Assembly: GCA_031308135.1 (NCBI GenBank) | Contig: JAHLJT010009436.1 | Location: 142,808,303-142,872,302 of the forward strand | Length of the DNA stretch: 64,000 bases | From: Acheta domesticus | Taxonomy: Eukaryota; Arthropoda; Insecta; Orthoptera; Gryllidae | Direction: 5' to 3' | In this document: in pieces, positions 47,441-59,603 of the stretch | How positions within the stretch are numbered: the first letter of the stretch is position 1 | How the letters are laid out: each line of letters starts with the position of its first letter | Program-made: the position numbers and the translations under genes | The notes under the pieces: generated by a model | What the model was told of the DNA's origin: nothing | What the model saw: only the letters and a program-made list of their open reading frames with translations | The model's database searches: none

Positions 47441-47889
47441 TTGGTGTTCAGTCCGAGTAGTTGGTCGGATGGGCTTCGCCCCTCCCCCTCTATCTCCCAA
47501 CGAAAATGTATGTGAAGGGAAAAATAGAAAACAATTTTTTTTGAAATTGTCATGTGTGTCATTAAATTGTTATCACATTTATATTATGTAACTTCAGCAG
47601 TTGATATTTGAAATGTAAAAACAACGCTGCGCTTTGTATTTTTAATATAAACTCATTTAACAATTTTTGTAAATCTATTTTCTCGGTCATATCACTATAA
47701 ACATGCAAAATGGCACTACCGTTAGTCGCAGGTACGTTTTGAGTCGACCCAATACCGAGAAACTTCGTTCGTTTATGGAATTTGATGTTTATGGAATATT
47801 TTTCTCATCCCAAATTCCGATTGGGTATTTTACCCCCTCGGAATTTTTAGGGTGGGTAAAGCTACCCACTATACCTACATTGAACGTGG

Positions 47890-48220
47890 AGAACGATGCT
47901 TAGAGTTCCATGGACTGCTAGGCGGACAAACACATCTATTCTAAAGGAAATCCAACCGAGCTCTTCGTTTGTAGCTGTAGCCACCAGTCTTAAACTGCGA
48001 TATTTCGGACATCTGATGAGAAGAGAGGTTTCCTTAGAGAAGGATCTAATACTGTGGTCTATTTCCGGATGTAGAGGCGGGGGAAAGAGGAAAACAAGAT
48101 GGACAGATGAAATTAAGACAATAATATGACTAGATTGGAATTCAATCATCCGAGTGACTGAGAATCGAGCAAAGTGGAGGAGTTTGGTAGCAATAACAGC
48201 TGAAGTTTTTTGAGCTGAGA
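47890..48220 (+). pseudogene. 3' end of a second non-LTR retrotransposon
   Basis: It reads MLRVPWTARRTNTSILKEIQ, then LRYFGHLMRREVSLEKDLI, GGGKRKTRWTDEIKT, a stop, and NRAKWRSLVAI. The RRTN..IL.E..., RYFGH..R, GKR...RW.D and W..L blocks, in this order, mark the C-terminus of many non-LTR ORF2 proteins. It is in the opposite orientation to the neighbouring RT remnant, so the two are separate insertions. Confidence 0.75.
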
Positions 48221-49125
48221 TTTTTGGGTACCACTCCTTGGGTTCTCAAAGTTAAGTAGTTGAGAAACCACGTTAATTTATTTATTAACATGGTATATTA
48301 GCAACTTAACGATCATATATAACATACAATATATGCACCATGTACATATATGTACATTATTTTACAACACAATGTGAGATGACATTGAATAATTAAAACC
48401 GATGCCAAGTTTAATAACCTTAGAGAAAACAGTAATAGATGCCCGGGAAAGATTAAAAGACAGTCACTATAAAGACAAGGAAGTGAAATTAACTGCCTTA
48501 TCACGGCTGGTTTGTTCATTGTGAATAATTATTTAATTATTCACAATCATTCAGTCGCTTTAAAGCGACAGTATAAATCATGTGAAACAAGATTAGAATA
48601 CAATAAAAGGTTACATAGTGGTAATTAGATCAAGGTTGTTAGACACTAAAATACCAAAAATAGAAAGGGGAAAAAATTTAAACAAAAATGGCTCAAGTAT
48701 GTGAACTTTAAAAATTGTGTATTTATGATTCCCAAACTAATACAGTCATACGACAAAACATGACTTTTAATTCTTTAATACAATTTGAAGATCTAGAAAT
48801 TCTGGATATTACGTTATAAACATTTTCTTAAGTCATCCTGAAACGTTTTCATATTTTTTGAGAAATGGTGAAAAACATAGGTTCATTGTTTTACAATCAC
48901 AGTGCAAATAGCTAAATACAATTGCTCGGTTTTCAAAAATCTTTTTGAAATTGGCAGGGGTTTGTTTTCTATTTGGAGAAGAACATTTTAAGTTCTAACC
49001 TTGAATATCATGTTTTACCATTTTTTGTATTTGTATTTTGTATTTTTTGTACAGCTTGGGAAAATTCATTTTTTTTATCCGGATAACAATGTTATCGCGC
49101 CAAAAAATAAAATATCGAAAAAATA

Positions 49126-49643
49126 TCAACAAATTTGTTTCCCCGTTTCACAGAATGAAGGTAGTGGTAAAGTGATGATGGAAACCAAGCCTGAAGGTCT
49201 GCATGTTGCTTTTGCTCTTTTCACTTTTTCGCATGATGAGAAAATATCTGCATTGTCGGTTTTAGTTAGTGGCCTTGTGTTTACATACTGTTGCTTGCTC
49301 AAAATTTTATCTAACAAATAGGATAATGACTCCTCATCGGATAATGGATCTGGTAGTTTCTTGTTTTGGCATAACATTGGGATAATATTTTTTTAATTTT
49401 CGATGGTCTGGTCGGAGTTTCAGTGACTTGGTCCAGGACAACAGTTAGCTCTCTCTTCCCCGAAGCTCGAGCCGATATGCTTGCGGCTTTCATCATTAAA
49501 TCTTCCTGATGGTCGTTTTTGAAGGACAATTTTGCAGTCACTCTTCGTTTGGACCTCTCAGATTTCTCATCGTAGGAACGAACAGGTCTCCCTGTTCGAG
49601 ATTTGTCTTCAAGAGAATCAGTCGATTTGCTCTGTGGGCTCAT
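49126..49643 (-). pseudogene. Frameshifted coding remnant, probably transposon-associated
   Basis: From 49643 the minus strand reads MSPQSKSTDSLEDKSRTGRP, SERSKRRVTAKLSFKN and VLDQVTETPTRPSKIKK. After a frame change near 49375 it continues PDPLSDEESLSYLLDKILSK, QQYVNTRPLTKTDNADIF and SCEKVKRAKATCRPSG. Codon use looks protein-like across both parts. Similar GRP..RSKRRR...L...LSK.QY proteins accompany DNA transposons in several insects as I recall them. Family not confirmed. Confidence 0.4.
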
Positions 49644-50469
49644 GAAATCCCCAGAAAGTCATTCAGAATTTTTTGCTAAGAACATCTTTAGAGGTCGGTG
49701 ACATTCCTGCCATCTTCTATTAAGTTTGTGTCAAAAATATTTTGTTTTTATCTTCAAACATTTTAAAAGATCTTCAGAGACATTATTACCATAACGTGCA
49801 CTCACAATATATAATTCAGAACTGCACATTCCTGCCTGTCTTTTATCTCCGCTGAATGCCACACAATGAATAGGTATTTGCGATTGCTATAACACACACC
49901 TAAAAAGATATAAATTTAATGTAAGGCGGCAGGTAGCGGCAGCTAAAAGTATGTAAAACATTATCTCCTTTACTTGAATGATAATTTAAAAATAGATTCA
50001 GCACAGCAAACGGCAGCATATTAGTTATAAGTCAATGTAAACATGAACATAACCTAAAATATGATAACAGTTACAAGGTATGTTTAAGGCACGAATATTC
50101 CGCGATGTGAATAACGACATACTACTTTTCTTATTAGAAATAATAAAGCTTACCTTCATTGTCAATATCCATACTGCGATTGCGTTTTCAACACCAAAAT
50201 ACTGATACAAGAAACAAAATATTCTGTACTTTGACACGTATCGCGCTGGCCTTACAACTTGCTTACGGAAGTGCCAACTTCCAGCACCTTGTACGTAAAA
50301 CCAGGACAACCAACTCGAGTAATAATACCGATTCATGATTCTTTGATTATATTAGAATAATTATATTCATGTTAATTTGTGATACGTTACAACTTATTTT
50401 TCGACTTTTGGCCAAGAATTAGGCCATTTTATCCCAATGTGCACAAGGAGAAATCGCGACTGTGTAGGT

Positions 50470-51125
50470 GTTCGCGATTTCTGGTGGAGATTTGCAATTC
50501 AGACCCCGAACTTCACGGTGGGACTCACGTCGTTAGTTTCAAGGTGGAGGCAGTGAGATGATGGCTTGCCACCGACCCTTGGGCGGGATCGGGCGTGGGG
50601 TTCGTCAGCCAGTATTCTCTGTGCAGCAGGCAGGGGGCTTCAAAACCACATTTAAAATCCAAACGGGGAGCAACCTCCATGTCGAGGTTGTCTGCGTTCC
50701 GGCTGTATTCATGTCGTTAGCTTCAAGGTGGAGGCAGTGACGAGACGGGTTGGGGGCCCCGAGCCCTCTGGGTCTAGACTCAGGGGTCCCCAGTTGGGCA
50801 CTTGGCTTCGTAGTGGCAGTGGCCCGACTCTCTGGGCATAGAGGAGAATCTTGTCCCGGCGCATGTGAGTGGCGCATTGATTTGACTCCGACACCGGCCT
50901 GGAAAGCCGGTAGCTCTGAGCTAGCAGGGCGGTCCGACCTAGGCATTGAATAGGAAGGTTGCCGTGAGGGTAAACTGCGTTCTGGAGGAACCAGATGCCA
51001 GCCTGTCAACGAACCTGTGCGTCGGCGGGGGATGCGTATGAAAGCGAAAAACCCGGAGTGAATTCCCCCTGGTAGAACAAGTCATTGTGTGGTGCGATAG
51101 GACGCGAAGGGACCACGACTTACTA
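50470..51125. other. GC-rich unexplained block with a 28-bp direct repeat
   Basis: GTCGTTAG(T/C)TTCAAGGTGG plus AGGCAGTGA occurs at 50529-50556 and 50713-50740. The block is clearly richer in GC than its surroundings and ends near GAACAAGTCATTGTGTGG. Such sequence resembles 5' UTRs of non-LTR retrotransposons, but no ORF1 follows, so this is only a suggestion. Long frames on both strands have no domain. Confidence 0.3.
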
Positions 51126-51439
51126 TAAGACAATGATCCAACAGTTATAATGCAAACTTAAAAATCCGCGCTACACTGATATATGCTATTTGACAGATAT
51201 GGTTTGTCACAGCAGAACATCCTGAAGAAGCTGACGGATTGATGGTGAGGGTGCAAACGCCGACCTCGAGAATCACTTTGAGTGAGCTTACTAAAGTACC
51301 AACACATAAAGAATCGAAATGAAAACCACAACAATAAAAATGAATTAAGAAGTACAATGTTCTAAAAAATAATTTCGCATTCCATATAAAATGTAACAAA
51401 TGGAATGATATTAATTTCGTTTCGCGGTCGTGATTCGTC

Positions 51440-51780
51440 GCCACATCCCAGAAACGGCTGCTGCAACGAGGCGAAGCGGCGAAAACGATGTCCCTGAGAG
51501 CCTCTTCAGCACAAGGAGTGGGCGCCTAACAGCTCTCATTAGCGTCTGGGAAGGCAGGGTGGGGGATGGGCGGAGCGCCCTTACGTTGCGGCGCGCGAGC
51601 TCTCTCCGCACGGCCGGTGGGCGGGTGGGCGGCGGGCGCGGCCGCTACGCTTCGTTAGGCCCCTTGGCAGCCACTCGCGGTGGCGCCGGGCGAACTTCTC
51701 TCACCGACCGAGTGCTCGCCGGGAGTAGTTGGGTCGCCAAGGCAAGCGCGGTTCCACAAAGTTTGTCAGGGGACGGGGAG
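51440..51780. promoter_or_regulatory. Orphan CpG-rich block, candidate promoter
   Basis: About 340 bp rich in CpG, including GGGCGGGTGGGCGGCGGGCG near 51620. It passes at about 51825 into a copy of repeat family E. No exon or start site is recognised; the 142-codon plus-strand frame is biased by composition. Confidence 0.35.
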
Positions 51781-51824
51781 CCAATTTCAGGTCGTACCGA
51801 CATAAATGTTTTTGAAATAATTAT

Positions 51825-52115
51825 TACTTTCTTGTATATACAAATGTGTAAGGAGTAATATACGTACGGTAGAGAAAATAATGTAAAGCAGCAGAAAATC
51901 GATTTCGAAATTTCAACGGAAATACACTTTTGGGGGTCATCTGATACCGAAAAAGTGTTGTTTTTTTCAAAAGTCCGTCTGTTCATCTGTCCGTCAGTCT
52001 GCCTGTGAAGATCACTAGCGCCTAAACCATACGTAGGATTTTTTCCAAAAAGGATATTCCCTGGTCGATATGGCTCGAGTCGACGCTTTGTAATTTTGAA
52101 CAACACCCGACACTC
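51825..52115 (+). repeat. Dispersed repeat family E, copy 3
   Basis: It carries AAGGAGTAATATACGTACGG, AAAATCGATTTCGAAATTTC, TCTGATACCGAAAAAGTG, GTCCGTCTGTTCATCTGTCC, ATCACTAGCGCCTAAACCAT and AAAAGGATATTCCCTGGTCG in the same order as the copies at 32 and 34.6 kb. Confidence 0.6.
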
Positions 52116-52199
52116 CAGGTGAGGCCTTGGCAAAATGGTGGATCCAAGATGAGGGGCGCAATGATAGCCATTGCCCCTCCCCAAAGTCATATTCGTTCG

Positions 52200-54420
52200 C
52201 ATGTTTTACGCGTAAATACTTTAAGACGATGGTTTGTGGTTGTGATCTGAATGAACTAGGAATAGTAAATGTGATCGACTGTTTTGGGGAATATGAAATA
52301 TTTGGTTGATTTGGGGAATATCGATTGTTTGGGGGAAATATTGATTTCTTCCAGGATCTTCTCTCAGTGGAAGACGATTACCTATTACATTAAAATAGAA
52401 TGCATCTCTAACTACATACTAGAACCAAGACTACTGGAACATTCGTAAGAGGTCCTCGGATCTTGGGTCATAAAATGATGCCCTCCGCGAAATAGCACAC
52501 ACGAAGGACGAGGGATATACGGACTCGCGGTGGACCGTAGCGATTGCGCACCATATCCGACTTTAGCCAATGAGATTCAGGCACCAGTTTGAGTCACAAG
52601 ATTAGCGGGAATTTTAAATGCAGCCAGATACCTAATTTACCTTCTTGTTATAAGTAATTGAAAAGATACATGAAGCATTAAAAAATATGGCGTTTTTTAT
52701 TTCAACTACACCTTTGGCGTGTTATTTTTCGTTGAAAATTGTCATTTTAAGCCACTTTTAAAATGTTTCTCAACACTTCTCGCTCTCCATGCAATATGAC
52801 GACCATCTTTTCAAACGAAGAGCCCGTATTGTAGTCACATGGTTCGTGACGCAAACTGGTGCTCCACAGAACGAGCAAAAATTGGTACACCGGAGTAGCC
52901 ACCCATATCTTTCCAACATGCACGAAATCCACACCCGCGGCGAGTGGAGAATTGGCGCTCTAACCACGTTGCTCACCCAGACCAGCAAATACTCCTTTAC
53001 AGAGAATATTTGTTTCGGATAGTTCGTGTAAATGCTATTTTTAGCTCTCCACCTACTTAAAAATCATTTTATACAATCGATAATGTTTGCGACCAAATAG
53101 TTCGTTATCTTTGAATGACACTGATTTTAGAGCCCCTATTCCACGCAGTTCGAAGTTTTCCTAGTGCAAATATCTCTAGAATTGCGTCATGTTGTACGCT
53201 CTCCACTTGAGCTCTCTGAAATTAAACACTTGTTTGGGGTGAATTTCAAATTCGAGATGCCATATGAAACTAATGTCGACGAAAAATAAAGATTTTGGTT
53301 GCGTTTTTATCTGCACTTCGCTGTTCTAGACGACGAAGTCCACTTCTCACTCTTACGTGTTTGCTGCTCCGTTCATGAATAACATTTAACATACAAATGG
53401 AAGTGATAAGATCTGCGTCATAGAAGGTCTGTAGAGCCTGTCAGAGGCAGCGCCCGCGAAACGCACCTTCCCCTTGAAAAGAAATGACCTTAATTCTAGT
53501 AGACTGGCTCGAATAGGTCACGATAGAATTAGACACAGATACTGTATATTCCAAGCAGACTCGAGAGAGATTCCTACGAAATGCCTCATCAATTTAACAA
53601 GCGTACGCGCTCTGAGTATTGCGTGATAATACCGCAGTAACGTTATTATGTCCCACGGCCTGAACGATACGTGGGGAAATACTTAAGTCGTATAATGCGC
53701 TCTAAGCAACAAAGTGCAGCGGATAAGGTACCAATAAATTGCGAAGCCTCAAAATCTAGCTGAGCTTGATTAAAATATTCCATTGTTATGTTAAGAATTA
53801 ATTGTCAAAATAATCCTTTGCTATGTTAAGAATTTAAATTCATGAATGCTTTATATTGTACTGAAATTATCTTTAATAAAGATGGAGTAGTAAAAAGAAT
53901 GCTCCATAGGAAAGAGGAGAATTAGAGAAATTCAGAATAGTGTTTCATTAAAAAGTAAGAAATTGTTTCAGAAATCACTTTTAAATTACATAAATATTAA
54001 AAGATAAACAAACAGGTAACAAAAGTACAGGTATAACCGGAAATGTATTGTTCATGAAATATTGGGTAATAAAGAAAACATCAAATTTTACAGACATAAT
54101 TTTGAAGATTTCACAATTTATAGTTCTTTTAACGTGACTTCAGACAAAGGAGGAGGTTCTCGGTTCTGTCTGTAAGTACGTTGTGATTATGTTTACGCAC
54201 TAAGTGTCTACAATTTATAGTTTTGTAAACATTATTTCAAAAACATTATTTTCGAGGTAAGGTTCATAATTTCATTTCTTTATATATAATATTCGTGTTT
54301 CGTAATCTTCGTTTTTCAAAGACAAAATATATAATCTTGCTGAGCTTCTCCTGCAGCTCCACAGCATTGCCTTTTTTCAGTAAGCGTTCCCTCCTCCATG
54401 AACATACACAATGATCTCAA
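52200..54420. other. Intergenic DNA, no gene recognised
   Basis: A 77-codon frame at 52789-53022 and two on the opposite strand overlap one another with no recognised domain. The rest is AT-rich. Nothing supports an exon. Confidence 0.3.
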
Positions 54421-54429
54421 TTTACGTCG

Positions 54430-54816
54430 TTTGATTGATTGATTTTTTGGTTGCGTCAACTGGTAAGGTCATTAGTCCTGTAAATGTAGTGCGTCATTAG
54501 TCTCGTAAATTTATCGCGGGATTAGACAGTGATTTTCCCCTGTTGGATGGCGAGATTCGGCTCCGCCCTTCATGTCGGCTCGCTGGGTTTTCGCGAACCA
54601 GGTATCTCCCACCAGCGGGGCACCGTCCCATCAGGGACAAGCTCTAAGCTCCCGACTGGTCTCCCGACATGTGTGGTAGTGTAGTGCGTGTAAAAGTGTG
54701 TGCAAGTAAATGGTAAGGAGGGGACAAGGAAGATGAAGGAAATATTGCGCGCCGTCCGCGGTCCGTTCGTTACCAGGCCCAGGGTACTGCTACGGCATTC
54801 GCCTGGAGTTGATCGG
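54430..54816 (-). mobile_element. tRNA-derived SINE, family A, 5'-truncated
   Basis: The tail TTTGATTGATTGATTTTTT is at the left and the body runs to GCCTGGAGTTGATCGG, but the tRNA head is absent. TTTACGTCG (54421-54429) and TTCACGTCG (54817-54825) flank it, so the truncation happened at insertion, as expected for target-primed reverse transcription. Confidence 0.75.
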
Positions 54817-55415
54817 TTCACGTCGAAATTAGGAAATTAGTGCTTAAAGGAATGTGTTTTACAGCGTGAGTGTTCAATGCTCAGGAATAAGTACTGTAGT
54901 AAACCGGTGAACAAAATTCAGGAAGTAGTGATTAGAATTATCGTCAGAGGTTGGATATAATAATCTGGAAGTAGAAGGTTACGAAAACCCTTCGGCATGT
55001 TAGTGAACGTGCTGCTCATTCTCTTTTAAAACTCGTTGATATGAATATGTCGATGGGCACCCAATTCACAATTTACCACATTTGCAGGACAGAACTCAGT
55101 CTGCAATTTTAGTGATTTTTTTAATTGACATGTTTTTTCTGTTGCCAGCCAGACATCATGAGCATAAGAAATATTTTTCGTCAGTAAATGAGGAGAAAAG
55201 TTGAAAGCTCTGAACACGTTGGATGGGTCTCAAATTTCAACGGTGAGTTCCTATTATCTAAATGCACCATCGAAAACTTGCCTCAGAACGGGATTGAAGA
55301 TAATAACCTCCATGTGGAACGGGATCGTAGCTTTGAGAATACTAAATGCTTATGGCAAGCCAGTAGCAATGCAATACAACGCTTCCCAATCGTTTTGCTT
55401 TTGCAGAACCCTTGA

Positions 55416-55978
55416 TTGATTGATTGATTAGTTTTTCCGGGCACGTCAACTGCTCAGGTCATTAGTCCCGTAAGTGTAGTGAGTGTTTTCCCCGGGAGGT
55501 GGCGATGATATTTTCCCCGCTGGATGGCAAGATCTGGCGCCGACCTACCGTCGACTAGCGGGGCTTTCCCCCCAACCAAGTATCTCCCACTAGCGGGGCA
55601 CCGCCCCAGCCGGGACAAGTTGTAAGCTCCCGACCGGTCTCCCGGCATGAGTAGTAGTGTAGTGCATGTTAGTGTAAGTGTGTGTGTGTGAGAGGGAAAG
55701 GATAGGACAAGGATGAGGAAGGAAAGATCGCGCGCGGTCCGTGGCCCGTTTGTTAGGGTACTGCTCCGGCATTCGCCTGGTGTTGATCGGAGAAACCACG
55801 GAAAACTACCGATCAGAGCAGCCGGCCGCTAGAATTCTCCTCCAGACAGCGACTGAATTCGACCTAGCTGACAAGCTAGTGTCGAAAATCCTGCCGCCGT
55901 CGGGACTCGAACCTAGGACCTCCCGGTCAGAGGGACTGCAGTGACATCAGGTTGATGCACTGAGCCATCTCTCCCGGT
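55416..55978 (-). mobile_element. tRNA-derived SINE, family A, full-length reference copy, 563 bp
   Basis: CAGAACCCTTGA flanks it exactly at 55404-55415 and 55979-55990. On the minus strand the head has A box TGGCTCAGTGC (55967-55957) and B box GGTTCGAGTCCC (55913-55902), then a long body and a TCAATCAATCAA tail. The heads of other copies align to this one. It was probably mobilised by a LINE using the same tail; none of that kind is seen here. Confidence 0.9.
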
Positions 55979-56735
55979 CAGAACCCTTGAAATAATATCC
56001 TGAATACAACAACTGAAATAAACTATTTTTAACAATGACAGGTCCGGTTCACACAGGTCGGTAACGCATGTCCCTACATTACTTTTCATGTCATTCGCCA
56101 TCTATTACCTAGGGCCTTCGGGCGTAAATTTGAGAGTACACAATGCGACATACTGAAGATGAGATACATTTAAACAACTTTTTCTTCAATAGTGCACGTC
56201 TTAGCCTCCCCTGCTCCTCAATTCGGCACTCACTTCTCTCACTATTCACAAGTTAAAAAGCCGTGAATAGACACCGTCTTAAACAGGGATGTCCAACCTG
56301 AAAGGTCACAAGGGCCATAACGAAAACCTGTAATATGGTTGTAGGCAATATTTTCATTACTTGGGCGATCCACTTACGTGACTTCTCCATGTTTATCTTG
56401 GCAGTTTGGCTGGCTGCTCTGAAACGGGGAGATTTAACGCGTGATATCAGGATGTAACATGCATTACGCAGAGAATCACGTTGGGATGATTATGAATTTC
56501 AGAATTTACTACCAAAAATCCTTCAATCTAAACTTCACCTGATTTTACATTAAAGAGCATGTTGACCCCGGAAGGGCGCGTGCGCTAGGCGAACAATGTT
56601 CTCACCCGACATGGGCGAAAGGAATTTTCACTTCTCACTAATAATTTCATTTGCGGACCGCCGGATTAACAACCCCGGTCTAAAAGAATACGAAGAGCTA
56701 AACCAGCATTCGAAACGTAATGATTATGATTACGA

Positions 56736-56740
56736 TTATG

Positions 56741-56783
<43 letters not shown>

Positions 56784-56795
56784 CAACAACCTGAC
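56736..56795. repeat. AAT microsatellite
   Basis: About 50 bp of AAT repeats followed by AAC repeats. A second similar run lies at 56983-57025. Confidence 0.9.
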
Positions 56796-56981
56796 TCCCA
56801 GGTAATTCAAAAGACTGGGAAGTGCAAGAAATTGCTTTACTTGGAACAGCCCACATTTTGCGTAAAGTATTGTAGAGGCACTGATAGTCACCGGATGTGC
56901 TCCTTAAGTAGCTGGTTGCAACCTGGAGTAGATTTTCTATTCAGCCGACTCATAACATCTTTAGTCGTGATGTAATGGGAA

Positions 56982-57019
<38 letters not shown>

Positions 57020-57520
57020 CAACACCAATAACTAGTAGTAATCTGCTGACCAAAATCATACAAAATAGTTTTAAAAAAAGCACGCACATTGCTCAAGAAA
57101 AACAAATAACTCTGCTGCTTCATACCAAAACATAGTAAGTGCAAAAACCTTTATTTTTAGAAAAGAAAATTTGAATATTTTTCTTTGGATTTAAATTCGT
57201 AGATAATGAAATTTAAGCTAGAGAAATAATTGATACTTCTAAATCACAAATTTGAATCATTGACCCTTCACAAATAAGAATATTTTAAAGGTGCGCCATG
57301 TGCAGTAGTGTTTTCGCGTGGAGTAGCTGATTACAGCCATCAGGAATACTGCAATAACGTAGAGAAGTATATTTAAACAGTGAAATATTTCTTTACAATC
57401 CAGTAATATAACAAGATTGTTGTTCCATAACGCAACACATAAATAGCAAATATATCATGGGAGGCGGCGCTTTTCTTGGAGCCACTGTGTCGCATGACGT
57501 CAACTGTTGTACGTAGTTCT

Positions 57521-57771
57521 ATACTGCGATTTTTCTAACTGCGTCCCTCAAGGCCACTCAAATCCCATCTTCGCGATGGAATATGTCACGGCATTTCGCG
57601 TCTTTTCTCGGTCTTGCCGGTAGAAGTCGCATGATCGCAAGCACAGCTTCATACGGTCGCGATCGTGCGAATTCTAGCGGAACGACTGAGAAAGACGCGA
57701 AAGGCCGTGACATATTCCATCGCGAAGATAGGATTTGAGTGGCCTTGAGGGACGCAGAGAAATCGCAGTAT
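57521..57771. mobile_element. 250-bp palindromic MITE-like element
   Basis: The left arm from ATACTGCGATTTTTCTAAC and the right arm ending GAGAAATCGCAGTAT are inverted copies over roughly 115 bp with few differences. Shared text includes TCCCTCAAGGCCACTCAAAT and TCTTCGCGATGGAATATGTC. A core matches the hairpin at 35.46 kb. The minus-strand frame across it is an artefact of the repeat. Confidence 0.7.
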
Positions 57772-58439
57772 ACATTAAAGAAGGAGAATTCAGTCATACG
57801 GCGCATTATGGAAATAGGACAAGTGAACCTGCGTAGTATGGGAAAACAGAATTAGATATTTTCATTTTTCAGTCGAAATCGAAAATGTCTCATTATTTTT
57901 GAATTTTCCCCAGTTTCTGAGAATCAAACGAAACCATAGATTGATATATAGATAGATGGATATCCTAATCTGATATAATCGGAGTCTGCACAATTATTTA
58001 TCAATTTCTGCGCGCTTTGAAGTAATATAAATAATAATAAGTATAATGATAATTATTATTATAGATAGGAAGATAGATAAATAATTATAAGAAACAAAGA
58101 TGTATGTAGATAAATTATAAGAAACTAATAGATAAATAGTTAGAATAGTAATACTAATGGAAACTTAAAATAATAAGAGGAATGAATATGTAATGAAAGA
58201 TTCTGAAAAAAAGTCGAGAACCATTGCCACATACAAACGGTTGAGGAATACAAACCACTCGTGCGTAATATCTTAATATTCTAAAACAACCTGAATATAG
58301 TTAAGGAAAGAACTCGTCCTAGAAATTTCTTATTTGTAATTTTCATGACAGGTGTATTATTTTCTTCCATTTTACAACGGTGGTTATTTCCAAGGCCATT
58401 GTTAACATTTATCGCGGCACGCCAAGGGTTCGTACATTG

Positions 58440-58800
58440 TCTGGCGGTTGAACAACACAATTGCACAAGTTCGCTGGCGCAGTAGGGACTCGGGGTAACG
58501 CCAGGGTATGGTAGCTCCGGGCAGGGCAAGGCGGCGGAGCAGCTGGGCAAGGGCCCTGGGGAGCCGCGCTCCTGGAAATAGCCCCGTGTAGCCGGGTGGG
58601 CAGTTACCGCCCCCGCGGCGGCGGGCTCTCGCCGGGGCTTCTGCAGCGCCCATAAAGCGGAATGAAACATTCACAGCCGGCCTCCGCCCTCCGCCGCGCG
58701 CCCTCGCCGCGCATCGACCACTTGCCCGTCTCTTCCCGCCTCTCGCAGCTCCTCCCCCCCATTCCCTCGCGCCCTGGGCCGCTTCCAATGCAACTCCTTG
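58440..58800. promoter_or_regulatory. Orphan CpG-rich block, candidate promoter
   Basis: A GC-rich, CpG-rich stretch (for example CCGCCCCCGCGGCGGCGGGC near 58607) next to AT-rich DNA. Two overlapping minus-strand frames of 128-129 codons cross it, with compositionally biased products. No splice-supported exon is recognised. Confidence 0.35.
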
Positions 58801-58879
58801 GCCGACTCTTCACACTCCTCTTAATCCTTTCTATGACGCCTGCCTGTTTTACACTTTCCCTTTCTTCATTCTCTTACCC

Positions 58880-59234
58880 GGTGGCGGCGATGGTGTAACG
58901 GTTAGCGTATTGGACTGTTATACCCAAGTTCAAACCCGATCGAAGCCATGGATTTTTAGGGGCGAAAAAATCCTTCGTTCGGCTTCCTTCGGAGGGGAAG
59001 TAAAGCCGGCTGTCCCATGTTAGTAGATTTATTGCATGTAAAAGATCCTCAAGCCTAAATGACGCCTCTGAGCAAAATTCAAAATCGCCTGTTTCGTCGC
59101 CCATGGAATACCTTCTTTCTCCGCTAGTTGGTGAAAGGAGCGTAGCGAAATTTGCGTGGTCAGACGGACGAGCAGGCCTCAAGGCCTGAGTCTCGCCACG
59201 TAAAATAAGGCAATTCAGTTCAATTCAATTCAAT
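58880..59234 (+). mobile_element. tRNA-derived SINE, family B
   Basis: The head has A-box-like TGGTGTAACGGTTAGCGT (58891-58908) and B box GTTCAAACCC (58928-58937). The body shares GATCCTCAAGCCTAAATGA, CGCCTGTTTCGTCGCCC and AGTCTCGCCACGTAAAATAA with the 10.4 kb copy. The tail is CAATTCAGTTCAATTCAATT. It is less decayed than the other copy. No clear target duplication was found. Confidence 0.8.
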
Positions 59235-59367
59235 ACCTTTCCCCTTCGTCCCGCCCTACTCGACAGCTTCAGGAGCAAAATCTAGTTCTCACTACGTTGA
59301 CTTTCTTTTCGAATCTTGGCCAGTTACTCGCGCTCTCGCAGTACAAAGGAAGTCTTTCGAGATCTTA

Positions 59368-59603
59368 AGATGGCTCCACACATTCGGCGAATAGCGAGCG
59401 GCTGCTCGCCGAATCCCGAATGGTGTGGATGAGTTGCTTGCTATTTGCCGAACGACGAACATTCGGTGTTCGACCTATCCACTGCCTGTCGGTCTTTTGG
59501 ACACATCAAAGGTAGCTGACATACGCCGGGCACATCAGTTGACAATCTAGTGAGAGGAGCAGATGCTCGCAACTCGGCGAATGTCGAATGTGTAGAGCCG
59601 TCT
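59368..59603. mobile_element. TTA-flanked MITE, Harbinger-like, 236 bp
   Basis: The ends are AGATGGCTCCACACATTCG and the inverse of AGACGGCTCTACACATTCG, flanked by TTA at 59365-59367 and 59604-59606. A 3-bp TTA duplication is typical of PIF/Harbinger. The interior has GCGAGC/GCTCGC words in inverted order. No coding capacity. Confidence 0.6.

Noticed and set aside
55902..55967. A possible functional tRNA gene from the A and B boxes
   Set aside because: It is the head of a SINE bounded by a target duplication. The cloverleaf stems are not intact and a long body follows.
56742..56790. A poly-Asn tail in a plus-strand frame
   Set aside because: It is simply the AAT/AAC microsatellite translated.
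58891..58937. A possible tRNA-Glu or tRNA-Asp gene
   Set aside because: The A and B boxes belong to SINE family B; the 3' half of the cloverleaf does not pair and the body matches the copy at 10.4 kb.
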